A stretch of DNA of 6,454 nt from Acidimicrobiaceae bacterium (GTDB lineage Bacteria; Actinomycetota; Acidimicrobiia; Acidimicrobiales; UBA8190), in the NCBI GenBank assembly GCA_003131945.1, contig PKWD01000163.1:1-6454 (forward strand). The letters run 5' to 3'. Below the pieces are notes generated by a model. That model was not told where the DNA came from. It searched no databases and saw nothing but the letters and a program-made list of their open reading frames with translations. Both the position numbers and the translations under genes were made by a program. Position 1 is the stretch's first letter, and each line of letters starts with the position of its first letter. This document shows, piece by piece, positions 1 to 6,454 of the stretch.

Positions 1-779
1 ACCATCGTCGCGGCGTGGATGAGGGCCGACACCGGCGTCGGGCCCTCCATGGCGTCGGCCAGCCACGGGAACAGCGGGATCTGCGCCGACTTGCCCACGG
101 CGGCCATGAACAGAAGGAGACAGATGGCCGTCAGCCCCCCCGACCCGATGTGCGAGGCCCGGCTGAAGATCCCCAGATAGTTGACCGTCCCCGTCTTGTC
201 GAACACCAGGAAGATGGCGATGAGAAAACCCACGTCGGCCAGCCGGTTGTAGAGGAAGGCCTTCTGCCCCGCACTGGCTGCCGTATCGCGTCCGAACCAG
301 AAGGAGATGAGCCAGTAGGAGCACAGCCCCACTCCTTCCCACCCCACGAACGTGAACACCAGGTTGTTGGCGAGGACGAGGATCAGCATCGAGGCCACGA
401 AGAGGTTCAGGTAGACGAAGAACTTCGGGTAGTCCCTGTCCCGCTTCATGTACCCGATCGAGTACAGGTGGATCAGCGTCGAGATCCCCGTGACGAACAG
501 GACCATCGTCACCGACAGCGGATCGACGAGAAGAGCCGCCTTTATCTGCAGACCCCCGACCGGGATCCAGCTGAACAGCGTCTGCGTGAACTCCCGCGAC
601 GGACCCGCCGGTCGTCCGAGCAGTCCGGCGTAGGTGATGCAGGCCACCACGAAGGACCCTGCCACCGTGGCCGTCCCCAGCCATCCCGCCCACGGGTCAC
701 CGATCCGCCGACCGGCGGCGGCCAGAACGACGAAGCCGGCCAGTGGAAGCAGCGGCATGAGATAGGCGGCGTGGAGCAT
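1..779 (-). CDS. nuoL: NADH-quinone oxidoreductase subunit L (antiporter-like proton pump), 3'-partial
   Basis: NuoL (ND5 family) is the distal antiporter-like proton-pumping subunit of the membrane arm. This frame was read directly from the sequence: 259 complete codons are visible, from the ATG at 779 to the window edge, out of about 610-650 usual for the family. The N-terminus (MLHAAYLMPLLPLAGFVVLA) aligns with known NuoL starts. The segment LLVDPLSVTMVLFVTGIS (83-100) leads to HLYSIGYM, the conserved region before helix four. FVGWEGVGLCSYWLI (145-159) carries E148, the counterpart of E. coli E144. AAVGKSAQIPLFPWLADAME (226-245) carries K230, the counterpart of K229. PTPVSALIHAATM (247-259) includes H255. 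This is the diagnostic proton-channel half of the family. The lateral helix HL and the second half-channel lie outside. Ribosome binding is weak: GGA eight bases upstream, within a GGAAAAAACCC context. An in-frame ATG at residue 8 has no better site, so 779 is preferred. Confidence 0.97.
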   Translation of the reverse strand, partial: MLHAAYLMPLLPLAGFVVLAAAGRRIGDPWAGWLGTATVAGSFVVACITYAGLLGRPAGPSREFTQTLFSWIPVGGLQIKAALLVDPLSVTMVLFVTGISTLIHLYSIGYMKRDRDYPKFFVYLNLFVASMLILVLANNLVFTFVGWEGVGLCSYWLISFWFGRDTAASAGQKAFLYNRLADVGFLIAIFLVFDKTGTVNYLGIFSRASHIGSGGLTAICLLLFMAAVGKSAQIPLFPWLADAMEGPTPVSALIHAATM

Positions 780-818
780 GGGTTTTTTCCGTCGGTCCTG
801 TCGGTTCGGTGGGCCCCG
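780..818 (-). promoter_or_regulatory. nuoK-nuoL intergenic gap with weak ribosome binding site
   Basis: These 39 bases are the only non-coding DNA in the window and the only junction here without overlapping stop and start codons. Read on the minus strand they contain two ACCGAC-like repeats and then GGAAAAAACCC directly before the nuoL ATG. GGA (788-790) is the sole Shine-Dalgarno candidate, eight bases from the start. The A6 tract (783-788) stands out in such GC-rich DNA and may keep the start site unstructured. No convincing -35/-10 promoter pair or terminator hairpin is seen, so nuoL is probably co-transcribed with nuoK but initiated independently. Confidence 0.55.
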
Positions 819-1124
819 TCAGCCCTTCAAGATGTGCAGATCGTCGGCTGTCGTGCTCCTACGGCGTCGGAAGATGGCCACCACGATGCCCAGGCCGACC
901 ACGACCTCGGCCGCCGCCACCACCAGGACGAAGAACACCAGCGCCTGGCCTCCGATGTCATCGAGCATCCGGGCGAAGGTGACGAAGGTCAGGTTGGCCG
1001 CGTTCAGCATGAGCTCGATGCACATGAACATCACGAGCACATTGCGCCGCACCAGGAGCCCGAGCCCCCCGATGCTGAACAGCACGGCCCCCAGAGCGAG
1101 GTACCACTGCCCCGGAACGCTCAC
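819..1124 (-). CDS. nuoK: NADH-quinone oxidoreductase subunit K (membrane subunit, ND4L type)
   Basis: NuoK (ND4L family) is the smallest antiporter-related membrane subunit of complex I and contributes buried glutamates to the proton pathway. The 101-residue product has the standard family length and three hydrophobic helices (about 5-25, 29-50 and 60-86). Both key acidic residues are present: E37 in [11 protein letters not shown] (second helix) and E73 in [11 protein letters not shown] (third helix), matching E36 and E72 of the E. coli protein. The loop after helix one contains RRN, as is usual, and the C-terminus is a short basic stretch (FRRRR) ending HILKG. The start is a GTG overlapping the nuoJ stop as GTGA. 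It is chosen because AGGAGGT (1131-1137) sits six bases upstream and because the length then matches the family exactly. Nothing unusual is seen in the protein. It is followed by the only intergenic gap in the window, before nuoL. Confidence 0.98.
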   Translation of the reverse strand: MSVPGQWYLALGAVLFSIGGLGLLVRRNVLVMFMCIELMLNAANLTFVTFARMLDDIGGQALVFFVLVVAAAEVVVGLGIVVAIFRRRRSTTADDLHILKG

Positions 1125-1876
1125 CGGTCCACCTCCTCGTTCTCGTCGTCCGAACGCCCGTGGGCGGCCGCCACCGTTCCCGCCACCGCCCGGGCCACCG
1201 ACTCCGTCGACTCCACGGCGCCGTCACCGGCGTCGGCCCCGACCGTCTCGGCGCCGGGAGGGGCATCGGTGCCGTCGTCCTCGTCACCGTCGTCGGCCGA
1301 CTCCGGCCGCAGGCGGCGCGCCAGCACCACCGCCCCCACCACGGCGATCACGAGCAGGGCGGCCGTGATCTCGAAGGGGAACAGATAGGTGGTGAAGACG
1401 CTGCGCCCGAGCGCGGCCACGTCTCCGCCCGGCTGGTTCTGCGCCCTTCCGGCCACGTGCTGCGGGCCGAGCGACCAGTGGGAGCCGACGGCCAGAACGA
1501 GCAGCCCCGCCAGTCCGAGCACCACGAGCACGAGAGCCAGCGGACGCTGGTAGGGAAGCGGCTCCTCGGCCACGTTCTCCTCGCGGTCGACACCGAGGAA
1601 CATGATGACGAAGAGGAACAGAACCACGATGGCCCCGGCGTAGACGATCACCTGCACGGCGGCCAGGAAGTTCGCCCCCTCCTCCACGAACAGCACCGCC
1701 ACCCCGAACAACGTCATCACCAGCATCAGCGCCGCGTGCACCGGGTTGCGCGAGATCACGACCCCGACGGCGCCGAGGATGATGATGGTGGCCCCGATGG
1801 CGAAGGTCAGTCGGTCGGTCAACGTCGACGTGGCCAGCAACGGCATCAGGTGCCCGGTGACGACACCGGTGGCCAT
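1121..1876 (-). CDS. nuoJ: NADH-quinone oxidoreductase subunit J (membrane subunit, ND6 type)
   Basis: NuoJ (ND6 family) is a small membrane-arm subunit beside NuoK and NuoA, and its third helix takes part in conformational coupling to the proton path. The 251-residue protein has about five hydrophobic segments: roughly 23-42, 47-64, 71-95, 112-131 and 165-186. The family core is clear: [20 protein letters not shown] (44-63), then [20 protein letters not shown] (74-93), the glycine-containing third helix with Y79 and G81, and later [20 protein letters not shown] (165-184). After residue 190 comes a 61-residue tail with 19 Asp/Glu residues, ending [12 protein letters not shown]. coli NuoJ (184 residues) has no comparable acidic tail. 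The ATG at 1876 shares its A with the last base of the nuoI stop (TGATG) and is preceded by the purine-rich GGAGGGGGAGG (1881-1891). The in-frame Met11 is less well placed. The stop overlaps the GTG start of nuoK. Confidence 0.97.
   Translation of the reverse strand: MATGVVTGHLMPLLATSTLTDRLTFAIGATIIILGAVGVVISRNPVHAALMLVMTLFGVAVLFVEEGANFLAAVQVIVYAGAIVVLFLFVIMFLGVDREENVAEEPLPYQRPLALVLVVLGLAGLLVLAVGSHWSLGPQHVAGRAQNQPGGDVAALGRSVFTTYLFPFEITAALLVIAVVGAVVLARRLRPESADDGDEDDGTDAPPGAETVGADAGDGAVESTESVARAVAGTVAAAHGRSDDENEEVDR
1131..1137 (-). promoter_or_regulatory. Strong Shine-Dalgarno site of nuoK
   Basis: AGGAGGT on the minus strand lies six bases before the GTG at 1124, inside the last codons of nuoJ. 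It is the closest match to the anti-Shine-Dalgarno consensus seen in the window. It decides the GTG start and suggests nuoK can be initiated well as well as being coupled to nuoJ through the GTGA overlap. Confidence 0.8.
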
Positions 1877-2691
1877 CAGCCCTCCCCCTCCGGAGGCACC
1901 GACGCCGGCAGGCTCGGTGGGGTGCGCCGGGGTCGTCCCGGAATGCGGATGCTGGCCTTGCGCAGCGCGATGTGGGCCTTCAGCCGGTTGCGCATCCCTT
2001 CGGGGCCCCGCTGGTCGGCGTTGCGTTCCCAGTCGTCGAGATGGGCCGAGTACACGTCGCGGATCTCCCGGATACCGGTGGCGGCGTCGTCACGCAGACC
2101 GCTCTGGCCACCCTCGGGGGCCCGCACCCCGTAGCCGAGCTCCCCCGACCACTGCACCCGACCCTCGTAGGCGGCGTTGCCCGAAGGCGACGTGGCCCGC
2201 ATCCAGGCCGATGTGAAGAGGTCGTCGCCTTCGCGCCAGTCCTCCCAGGGCAAGTGCTGCGGCCGACCGTCGTCGCCCACCAGCAGCTCGGACTTCGTGT
2301 AGATGGCATCGGCGCGGTTGGTGAACGAGAACTCGAAGAGCTTCGTCTCGGTGATGGCCTCGGTCGGGCACGCTTCGACACACATGTCGCAGTGGATGCA
2401 GCGCAGGTAATTGATCTCGTAGACGAACCCGTAACGCTCCCCGGGTGAGACCGGGTCGCCCGGCGGGTTGTCGGCGCCGCGGACGTAGATGCAGTCGGCC
2501 GGGCACACCCCGGCACACAGCTCACAGCCGATGCACTTCTCCATCCCGTCCTCGTAACGGTTGAGGACGTGGCGCCCGTGCACCCGGTTCGCCTTCGGCT
2601 TCTTCTCCAACGGGTACTGCCAGGTGACCCGGGTCTTGGCCATCTGCTGCAGCGAGACCTTGAAGCCGCCGAAGAAGCTGAAGAAGCTCAT
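1876..2691 (-). CDS. nuoI: NADH-quinone oxidoreductase subunit I (two [4Fe-4S] ferredoxin-type), with long C-terminal extension
   Basis: NuoI (23-kDa/TYKY type) carries clusters N6a and N6b and hands electrons to N2 in NuoB near the quinone site. The 271-residue product has two ferredoxin motifs, [12 protein letters not shown] (C53, C56, C59, C63, plus C67) and [12 protein letters not shown] (C98, C101, C104, C108), each of the form C-x2-C-x2-C-x3-C-P. An N-terminal amphipathic stretch ([17 protein letters not shown]) fits the membrane-surface contact of the family. The usual core ends around [11 protein letters not shown] (132-142). The remaining 130 residues are not part of the classic fold and make the protein much longer than the roughly 180-residue E. 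coli NuoI. The first part of the tail is Trp/acidic-rich ([28 protein letters not shown]), and the end is basic and Pro-rich. The ATG at 2691 overlaps the nuoH stop by 4 bases; its Shine-Dalgarno sequence is weak (GGGGA, ten bases upstream), so coupling to nuoH is likely. The same frame stays open up to 4050, but that part is an out-of-frame shadow of nuoH. Confidence 0.98.
   Translation of the reverse strand: MSFFSFFGGFKVSLQQMAKTRVTWQYPLEKKPKANRVHGRHVLNRYEDGMEKCIGCELCAGVCPADCIYVRGADNPPGDPVSPGERYGFVYEINYLRCIHCDMCVEACPTEAITETKLFEFSFTNRADAIYTKSELLVGDDGRPQHLPWEDWREGDDLFTSAWMRATSPSGNAAYEGRVQWSGELGYGVRAPEGGQSGLRDDAATGIREIRDVYSAHLDDWERNADQRGPEGMRNRLKAHIALRKASIRIPGRPRRTPPSLPASVPPEGEG
1881..1891 (-). 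promoter_or_regulatory. Purine-rich ribosome binding region of nuoJ
   Basis: GGAGGGGGAGG on the minus strand, within the final codons of nuoI (encoding PEGEG), ends four bases before the nuoJ ATG at 1876. It supports that start over the in-frame Met at residue 11 and, with the one-base TGATG overlap, indicates tight coupling of nuoI and nuoJ translation. Confidence 0.7.
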
Positions 2692-4031
2692 GGTCCGACC
2701 GTCCCCGGTCCCACCGGGCCCGGTACCGGGGCCACCGGTCCCGGTGCCATGGGCCCGACCGTCTCCGCTTCCGGATGGGAGAACCGGCCGCCGTACCCGA
2801 CACCGTCGCCCCGGGGATCGCCGCCTCCGGGCCCGGCGGCGGCCCGGTCCGATTCCCGGTTGCGGCCCGACCCCACCACCACCGCCCTCACCAGCAGGGC
2901 GAAGGCCGCCAGCATGCCGAGGAAGATCCCCGCGCCCCACCATCCGCCCACCAGTACGGCGGCCACCAGGAGCACCCATCCGAGCGACAAGGGAATGAGC
3001 ACCTTCCATCCCAGGTCCATGAGCTGGTCGTAGCGCAGCCGGGGCAGCGCCGCCCGTAGCCACACGTAGAGGAAGAGGAACAGCACCGTCTTGCCCAGGA
3101 ACCAGAGGATGGGGACGACCCACGACAGGATGTAGATGTGGGGGGTCGGTCCGTCGGGACCGCCGAGGAACAGCGTCACCACCACCGCCGACATGGTGAT
3201 CACGTTCATGAACTCGGCCAGGAAGAACAGAGCGAAACGGATCGAGGCGTACTCCGTGTGGAAGCCGCCCACCAGTTCGGTGTCGGCCTCGGCCAGGTCG
3301 AAGGGCGGCCGTTGCAGCTCGGCCGTGATGGCGATCATGAACAGCACGAACGGTATGACGCCGGTGCGGATCAGGTTCCAGCTGGTGAAGAACGTGGTGG
3401 CCTGCTTGTCGATGATGGCCCGCGTCGACAGCGTGCCGGCCACGAGCACCACCATGACCACCGACATCCCCATGGCCGCCTCGTAGGAGATCATCTGGGC
3501 CGACGCCCGCACCGCGCCCAACAGGGGGTACTTCGACCCCGACGACCAACCGGCCAACATGACCCCGTAGACCGACACCGACGACATGGCCAGCAGGAAG
3601 AGGATCCCCACCGGCGGATCGGCCACCTGCAGCTCGAAGGTGTGACCGGCGACGGTGACGAGCCCCCCGACGGGGACGATGGTGAAGGCGAGGAAGGCGG
3701 GCAGCAGCGCCAGATAGGGCGCCAGCTTGAACACCACCCGGTCGGCCCGCTCGGGCATGAGGTCTTCCTTGAAGAAGAGCTTGGTGCCGTCGGCCAGCGT
3801 CTGCAGCAGACCCCACGGACCGGCCCGGTTGGGTCCGATACGCGCCTGCATGTCCGAGATGACCTTGCGCTCGAACCAGATCATGAGCATGACCGACACC
3901 ATCAGAACGGCGAAGGCCACCACCACCTTGATGACCACGATCAACAGCACCGCCCAGGTCACCCCGCGGGCGAAGAGCGGATCCCCGAGGGCCAGGACAT
4001 GCACGACGGCGGCGAGCGGGGCTGTGCTCAT
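2688..4031 (-). CDS. nuoH: NADH-quinone oxidoreductase subunit H (quinone-site membrane subunit)
   Basis: NuoH (ND1 family) is the membrane subunit at the junction of the two arms; it forms much of the quinone chamber and the start of the proton path. The 447-residue product shows the family signatures: [18 protein letters not shown] (52-69) followed by GTKLFFKED (82-90); [20 protein letters not shown] (165-184); and [19 protein letters not shown] (243-261), rich in the conserved acidic residues. Hydrophobic segments are visible from about residue 25 to 386, consistent with eight or more membrane helices. The core ends near residue 386. Beyond it is a tail of about 60 residues rich in Gly and Pro, ending in [11 protein letters not shown]; this makes the protein much longer than the roughly 325-residue E. 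coli NuoH. The ATG start has GGAG five bases upstream (4037-4040) and overlaps the nuoG stop as ATGA. The stop overlaps the nuoI start in the same way. An upstream ATG at 4050 opens a different frame and was rejected as a start for this gene. Confidence 0.98.
   Translation of the reverse strand: MSTAPLAAVVHVLALGDPLFARGVTWAVLLIVVIKVVVAFAVLMVSVMLMIWFERKVISDMQARIGPNRAGPWGLLQTLADGTKLFFKEDLMPERADRVVFKLAPYLALLPAFLAFTIVPVGGLVTVAGHTFELQVADPPVGILFLLAMSSVSVYGVMLAGWSSGSKYPLLGAVRASAQMISYEAAMGMSVVMVVLVAGTLSTRAIIDKQATTFFTSWNLIRTGVIPFVLFMIAITAELQRPPFDLAEADTELVGGFHTEYASIRFALFFLAEFMNVITMSAVVVTLFLGGPDGPTPHIYILSWVVPILWFLGKTVLFLFLYVWLRAALPRLRYDQLMDLGWKVLIPLSLGWVLLVAAVLVGGWWGAGIFLGMLAAFALLVRAVVVGSGRNRESDRAAAGPGGGDPRGDGVGYGGRFSHPEAETVGPMAPGPVAPVPGPVGPGTVGP
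2692..2760 (-). repeat. Low-complexity CCGG-rich repeat with overlapping palindromes in the 3' end of nuoH
   Basis: This stretch encodes the Pro/Gly/Val-rich end of NuoH through imperfect repeats of a CCGGTNCC-like unit. Two perfect 12-base palindromes overlap within it: ACCGGGCCCGGT (2713-2724) and CCCGGTACCGGG (2719-2730). In the mRNA they lie 22-39 bases upstream of the nuoI ATG and could form a stable GC-rich hairpin. Whether this affects nuoI translation is unknown; the simplest explanation is low-complexity coding drift in a GC-rich genome. Confidence 0.6.
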
Positions 4032-6454
4032 GGCGTCTCCATCCGCACATCGACGACGGAATGCCGGGAGTCGATGATGGCGGCGGCCGCCGTCCTCGCG
4101 TCGCTGTGGGGGCCGTCGCCGTGGGGGCCGTCGGTGTGGGGGCCGTCGGTGTCGAGGTTGAAGTCGATCGCCGCCACCCCGCGCGGCACCGTCACGTCGG
4201 CCACGGCCTCCAGGACGACCTCACCACGGGCCGAGCGGACCCGGACCGGACCGCCGGTTCCGATCCCGAGCTTCTCGAGATCGTGGGGATGGGCCCGCAC
4301 CGCGGCCGACTCCACCAGCGACGCCAGGGACGCACAGGCGCCGAGAAGCACGCCTCGGTCGTAGAGCCGTCGGCCCGAGACGAGCCTGACCGAGTAGCTG
4401 TCCGGTGCCGGCAATGTCGCCGTGGTCACCGGCTGGGGCCAGCGCAGGGTCTTCGGCCGCGATCCGCCGGCGCCGGCGGCACCGCTGTCGGCACCGTCGG
4501 GGGCGCCGTGGGCGGCGCCGTCGGCGCTGCTCTCGCCCCCCAAGGGCTCGGCTCCCCCGGTCCGCGGCGGCGCCCCCTGGGCTTCGACCGATTCGATGCC
4601 CGGCGTGGCCATGGGATCGAACGGCTCGGGCGACAGCCGTCGGGACAAGGTCACCTTGGCCGCCGTCAACGGGGCGATGATGCCGTCGCGCGCCGAGGGG
4701 GCCTCGAGCGCGGCCCGCGTGATACCGGCATGGGAGGGGGCCAGCCGCTCGATCTCGTCCCAGATGTCGGCGATGTTCTCCACCCCCAGATCAGCCTCGA
4801 GGCGCGCCGCTATCTCCGAGGCGATCATCCAGTCGGGCCAGCACTGGCCCGGGGCCACCAGCTTCTGCCCCAGACGGGTCACCCGTCCCTCGATGTTCGT
4901 CGTCGTCCCCGACCGTTCGTGGACGATGGCCGCCGGGAGCACGACGTTGGCCAGCGCCGCCGACGATGACAGGAACCCGTCCACCGCCACCACGAAGTCA
5001 GCCTCGGCGAGCGCCTCGGCCACCAGCGTGCCGTCGGGGAAATCGCTGAAGGGATCGGCCCCCACCAATACCAGGGCCGCCATGGTGCCATCGGCCAGTG
5101 CCCCGAGGATGCCGGCCGCATCGCGCCCCCGAGATGCCGGCACCGATCCCCAAGCCTCGGCGAACCAGGCCCGGCCGTCATCGAGTGACACCCGGCCCGG
5201 CAGCAAACCCGGGGCGAGACCCATGTCGATGGCCCCCATGACGTTCCCCCGGCGCAGGGCCGGCAGGAAACGGGCCGACGGCCACGCCTCGGCCATGGCC
5301 GCCGCCGCCTCGGCCACGAGCGCACCGTCCTCGGCCAGCGACGGCCGACCGAGGATCACCACCACTCCGTCGCCGCCCGTCCGTCCGACCGCTTCGGTGG
5401 CCGCCGCCCACACCGATTCGTCGATCGACGCCGGACGGTCGCCGCCCGCGCCGGCCAGGGCGCGCACGATGGAGGCCGCCTCGCCGGGCCGGTAGGCCAG
5501 CGACGCCGTGGCGTAGGGCGTGAGCGATCCGGCTCCGTAGGTCAGCTCGACGAGAGCCACACCCTTGTCGAGGGCCGCCTCCCGGATGCGCAGGAAGAGC
5601 ACCGGGAGCTCCTCGCGCAGATCGCCCGACAGCACGACCACACAACGCGCCGCGCAGGCCTCGTCGATGGTGGCCCGCGGCAGCGCGGCGATCAGCTCGG
5701 CCGGCAGCCCGTCGCCCAACTGGGCGTCGACCGAGTCGGTGCCGAGCACCCCCTTGGCCAACTTGGCCCAGGCGTAGGCGTCCTCGTTGGACAACCGCGC
5801 CCCGCCGATCACCCCGATGGCCGCCGCCCCCTGGGCCGCTTTGATCTCGGCCAGCCGGCTGCCGACCACGGTCAGCGCCTCCGACCACGACGCCGGCTCG
5901 AGCGAGTGGCCCCGACGCACGAGCGGCTCGGTTAGCCGCTTGTCGGCGTTCGGCGCTTCGGCACCGAACCGTCCCTTGTCGCACAGCCAGGACTGGTTGA
6001 CCGGGTCGCTGTCCATCCCGAGCAGCCGGGTGATCCGGTTGGCCGACGACTGCACCGCCGCCCGGCAGCCGAAGGCGCACAGGGTGCAGGTCGACTCCAC
6101 CTGATCGAGGTCCCAGGGCCGGGCCGTGAACCGGTAGGGGGTGGCCGTGAGCGCACCCACCGGGCAGATCTGCACCGTGTTGCCGGAGAAGTACGACGAG
6201 AAGGCGTGGCCCTGAAAGACGTTCACCTCCACCGCGTCGCCGCGTCCGAGGAAGTCGATCTGGGCTTCACCCGCCACCTCGTTGGCGAAACGCACGCAGC
6301 GCCCGCACTGGATGCAGCGCTCCCGGTCGAGCAGGACGAGCTCCGAGATGGGGATGGGCTTGGCCCAGTGCCGTTTCTCTTCGAGGAACCGGCTCTCCCC
6401 CGGCCCGTAGGCGAGGACCTGGTCCTGCAGGGGGCACTCGCCGCCCTTGTCGCA
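4028..6454 (-). CDS. nuoG: NADH-quinone oxidoreductase subunit G (complex I 75-kDa-type Fe-S subunit), 5'-partial
   Basis: NuoG is the large iron-sulfur subunit of the complex I hydrophilic arm and relays electrons from the NADH site towards NuoI. The reading frame is open to the window edge, giving 808 visible residues (numbered here from the edge). The first residues, CDKGGEC, are the second and third Cys of the N5 cluster motif; the N1b site and true start lie outside. N4 ligands are C47, C50, C53 and C97 (CPVGAL). C123, C126, C130 and C158 form an exact C-x2-C-x3-C-x27-C motif, the N7 site present only in some bacterial NuoG. A degenerate molybdopterin-oxidoreductase-like domain follows, including [14 protein letters not shown] (512-525), then a Gly/Ala/Ser-rich linker (about 609-668) and a C-terminal domain resembling the molybdopterin-dinucleotide-binding fold. 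Near the C-terminus is a short DGPH repeat. A start at the GTG at 6295 was rejected because it falls inside the N4 motif and the frame continues upstream. The stop overlaps the nuoH start by 4 bases. Family identity is near certain. Confidence 0.98.
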   Translation of the reverse strand, partial: CDKGGECPLQDQVLAYGPGESRFLEEKRHWAKPIPISELVLLDRERCIQCGRCVRFANEVAGEAQIDFLGRGDAVEVNVFQGHAFSSYFSGNTVQICPVGALTATPYRFTARPWDLDQVESTCTLCAFGCRAAVQSSANRITRLLGMDSDPVNQSWLCDKGRFGAEAPNADKRLTEPLVRRGHSLEPASWSEALTVVGSRLAEIKAAQGAAAIGVIGGARLSNEDAYAWAKLAKGVLGTDSVDAQLGDGLPAELIAALPRATIDEACAARCVVVLSGDLREELPVLFLRIREAALDKGVALVELTYGAGSLTPYATASLAYRPGEAASIVRALAGAGGDRPASIDESVWAAATEAVGRTGGDGVVVILGRPSLAEDGALVAEAAAAMAEAWPSARFLPALRRGNVMGAIDMGLAPGLLPGRVSLDDGRAWFAEAWGSVPASRGRDAAGILGALADGTMAALVLVGADPFSDFPDGTLVAEALAEADFVVAVDGFLSSSAALANVVLPAAIVHERSGTTTNIEGRVTRLGQKLVAPGQCWPDWMIASEIAARLEADLGVENIADIWDEIERLAPSHAGITRAALEAPSARDGIIAPLTAAKVTLSRRLSPEPFDPMATPGIESVEAQGAPPRTGGAEPLGGESSADGAAHGAPDGADSGAAGAGGSRPKTLRWPQPVTTATLPAPDSYSVRLVSGRRLYDRGVLLGACASLASLVESAAVRAHPHDLEKLGIGTGGPVRVRSARGEVVLEAVADVTVPRGVAAIDFNLDTDGPHTDGPHGDGPHSDARTAAAAIIDSRHSVVDVRMETP
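4106..4150 (-). repeat. 15-bp tandem repeat, three copies, in the 3' end of nuoG
   Basis: Three contiguous 15-base units starting at 4106, 4121 and 4136 read GTGGGGGCCGTCGCC, then GTGGGGGCCGTCGGT twice, on the plus strand. In the nuoG frame they encode [10 protein letters not shown] and GDGPH at visible residues 769-783, followed by SD. The unit length is a multiple of three, so copy-number change would keep the frame. It lies in the C-terminal domain, away from all cluster ligands. Confidence 0.9.

Noticed and set aside
15..1388. 457-codon plus-strand open frame antisense to nuoL, nuoK and nuoJ
   Set aside because: Its translation is low-complexity (rich in Arg, His, Gln, Asp, Glu and Pro) with no family resemblance, while the minus strand holds clearly conserved genes. 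Long antisense frames are expected in GC-rich DNA where stops are rare.
2713..2730. Palindromes as a transcription terminator
   Set aside because: No T-tract follows on either strand and the sequence lies inside nuoH, just before a coupled downstream gene, so termination here is implausible.
1876..4050. 724-codon minus-strand frame read as a single protein
   Set aside because: Only the last 271 codons are NuoI. The first 453 codons are an out-of-frame shadow of nuoH, made of Arg/Gly/His-rich nonsense, so this is not a fusion protein.
3138..4364. 408-codon plus-strand open frame antisense to nuoH and the end of nuoG
   Set aside because: Composition is His/Gln/Arg/Gly-rich mirror-frame sequence with no recognisable domain; NuoH signatures on the other strand are unambiguous.
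4422..5495. 357-codon plus-strand open frame antisense to nuoG
   Set aside because: Ala/Ser/Pro/Arg-rich shadow translation without a domain, lying opposite conserved NuoG sequence.
4028..6295. nuoG taken as starting at the GTG at 6295
   Set aside because: The frame continues upstream to the window edge and encodes the N5 and first N4 cysteine ligands, so the GTG is an internal valine codon.

Overview
The window is very GC-rich by eye, and everything real in it lies on the minus strand. It is an internal segment of a nuo operon, which encodes the proton-pumping NADH:quinone oxidoreductase (respiratory complex I). Read in the direction of transcription (high to low coordinates) the order is nuoG (5' end outside the window), nuoH, nuoI, nuoJ, nuoK, nuoL (3' end outside the window). 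This is the canonical bacterial gene order. The GC-rich coding, the GTG start of nuoK and the actinobacterial look of NuoG, NuoJ and NuoI point to a high-GC Actinomycetota. The long NuoI and the NuoJ segment after its third helix suggest class Acidimicrobiia, but that is a tentative impression from memory of the families, not a search result.

Layout: nuoG runs from the right edge (6454) to 4028. The window opens inside the N5 iron-sulfur ligand motif, so the N-terminal part with the [2Fe-2S] N1b site is missing. nuoH (4031-2688), nuoI (2691-1876), nuoJ (1876-1121) and nuoK (1124-819) follow with stop/start overlaps of 4, 4, 1 and 4 bases, so translational coupling is likely throughout. A 39-base gap, the only non-coding DNA in the window, precedes nuoL (779 to the left edge). 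No promoter, terminator, RNA gene, mobile element or CRISPR array was seen.

How the genes work together: NuoG and NuoI carry Fe-S clusters in the hydrophilic arm (N5, N4 and N7 in the visible part of NuoG; N6a and N6b in NuoI), passing electrons towards quinone at the NuoH interface. NuoH, J, K and L are membrane-arm subunits that couple this to proton translocation. All ligand or ion-path residues expected in the visible parts are present, so the complex looks functional.

The unusual content is peripheral to the catalytic cores. NuoG has a Gly/Ala/Ser-rich linker and a small in-frame 15-bp repeat encoding DGPH units. NuoH has a Pro/Gly-rich tail, NuoI a tail of about 130 residues and NuoJ a strongly acidic tail. 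I found no evidence of an undescribed system. This is a conserved housekeeping locus with lineage-specific decorations.
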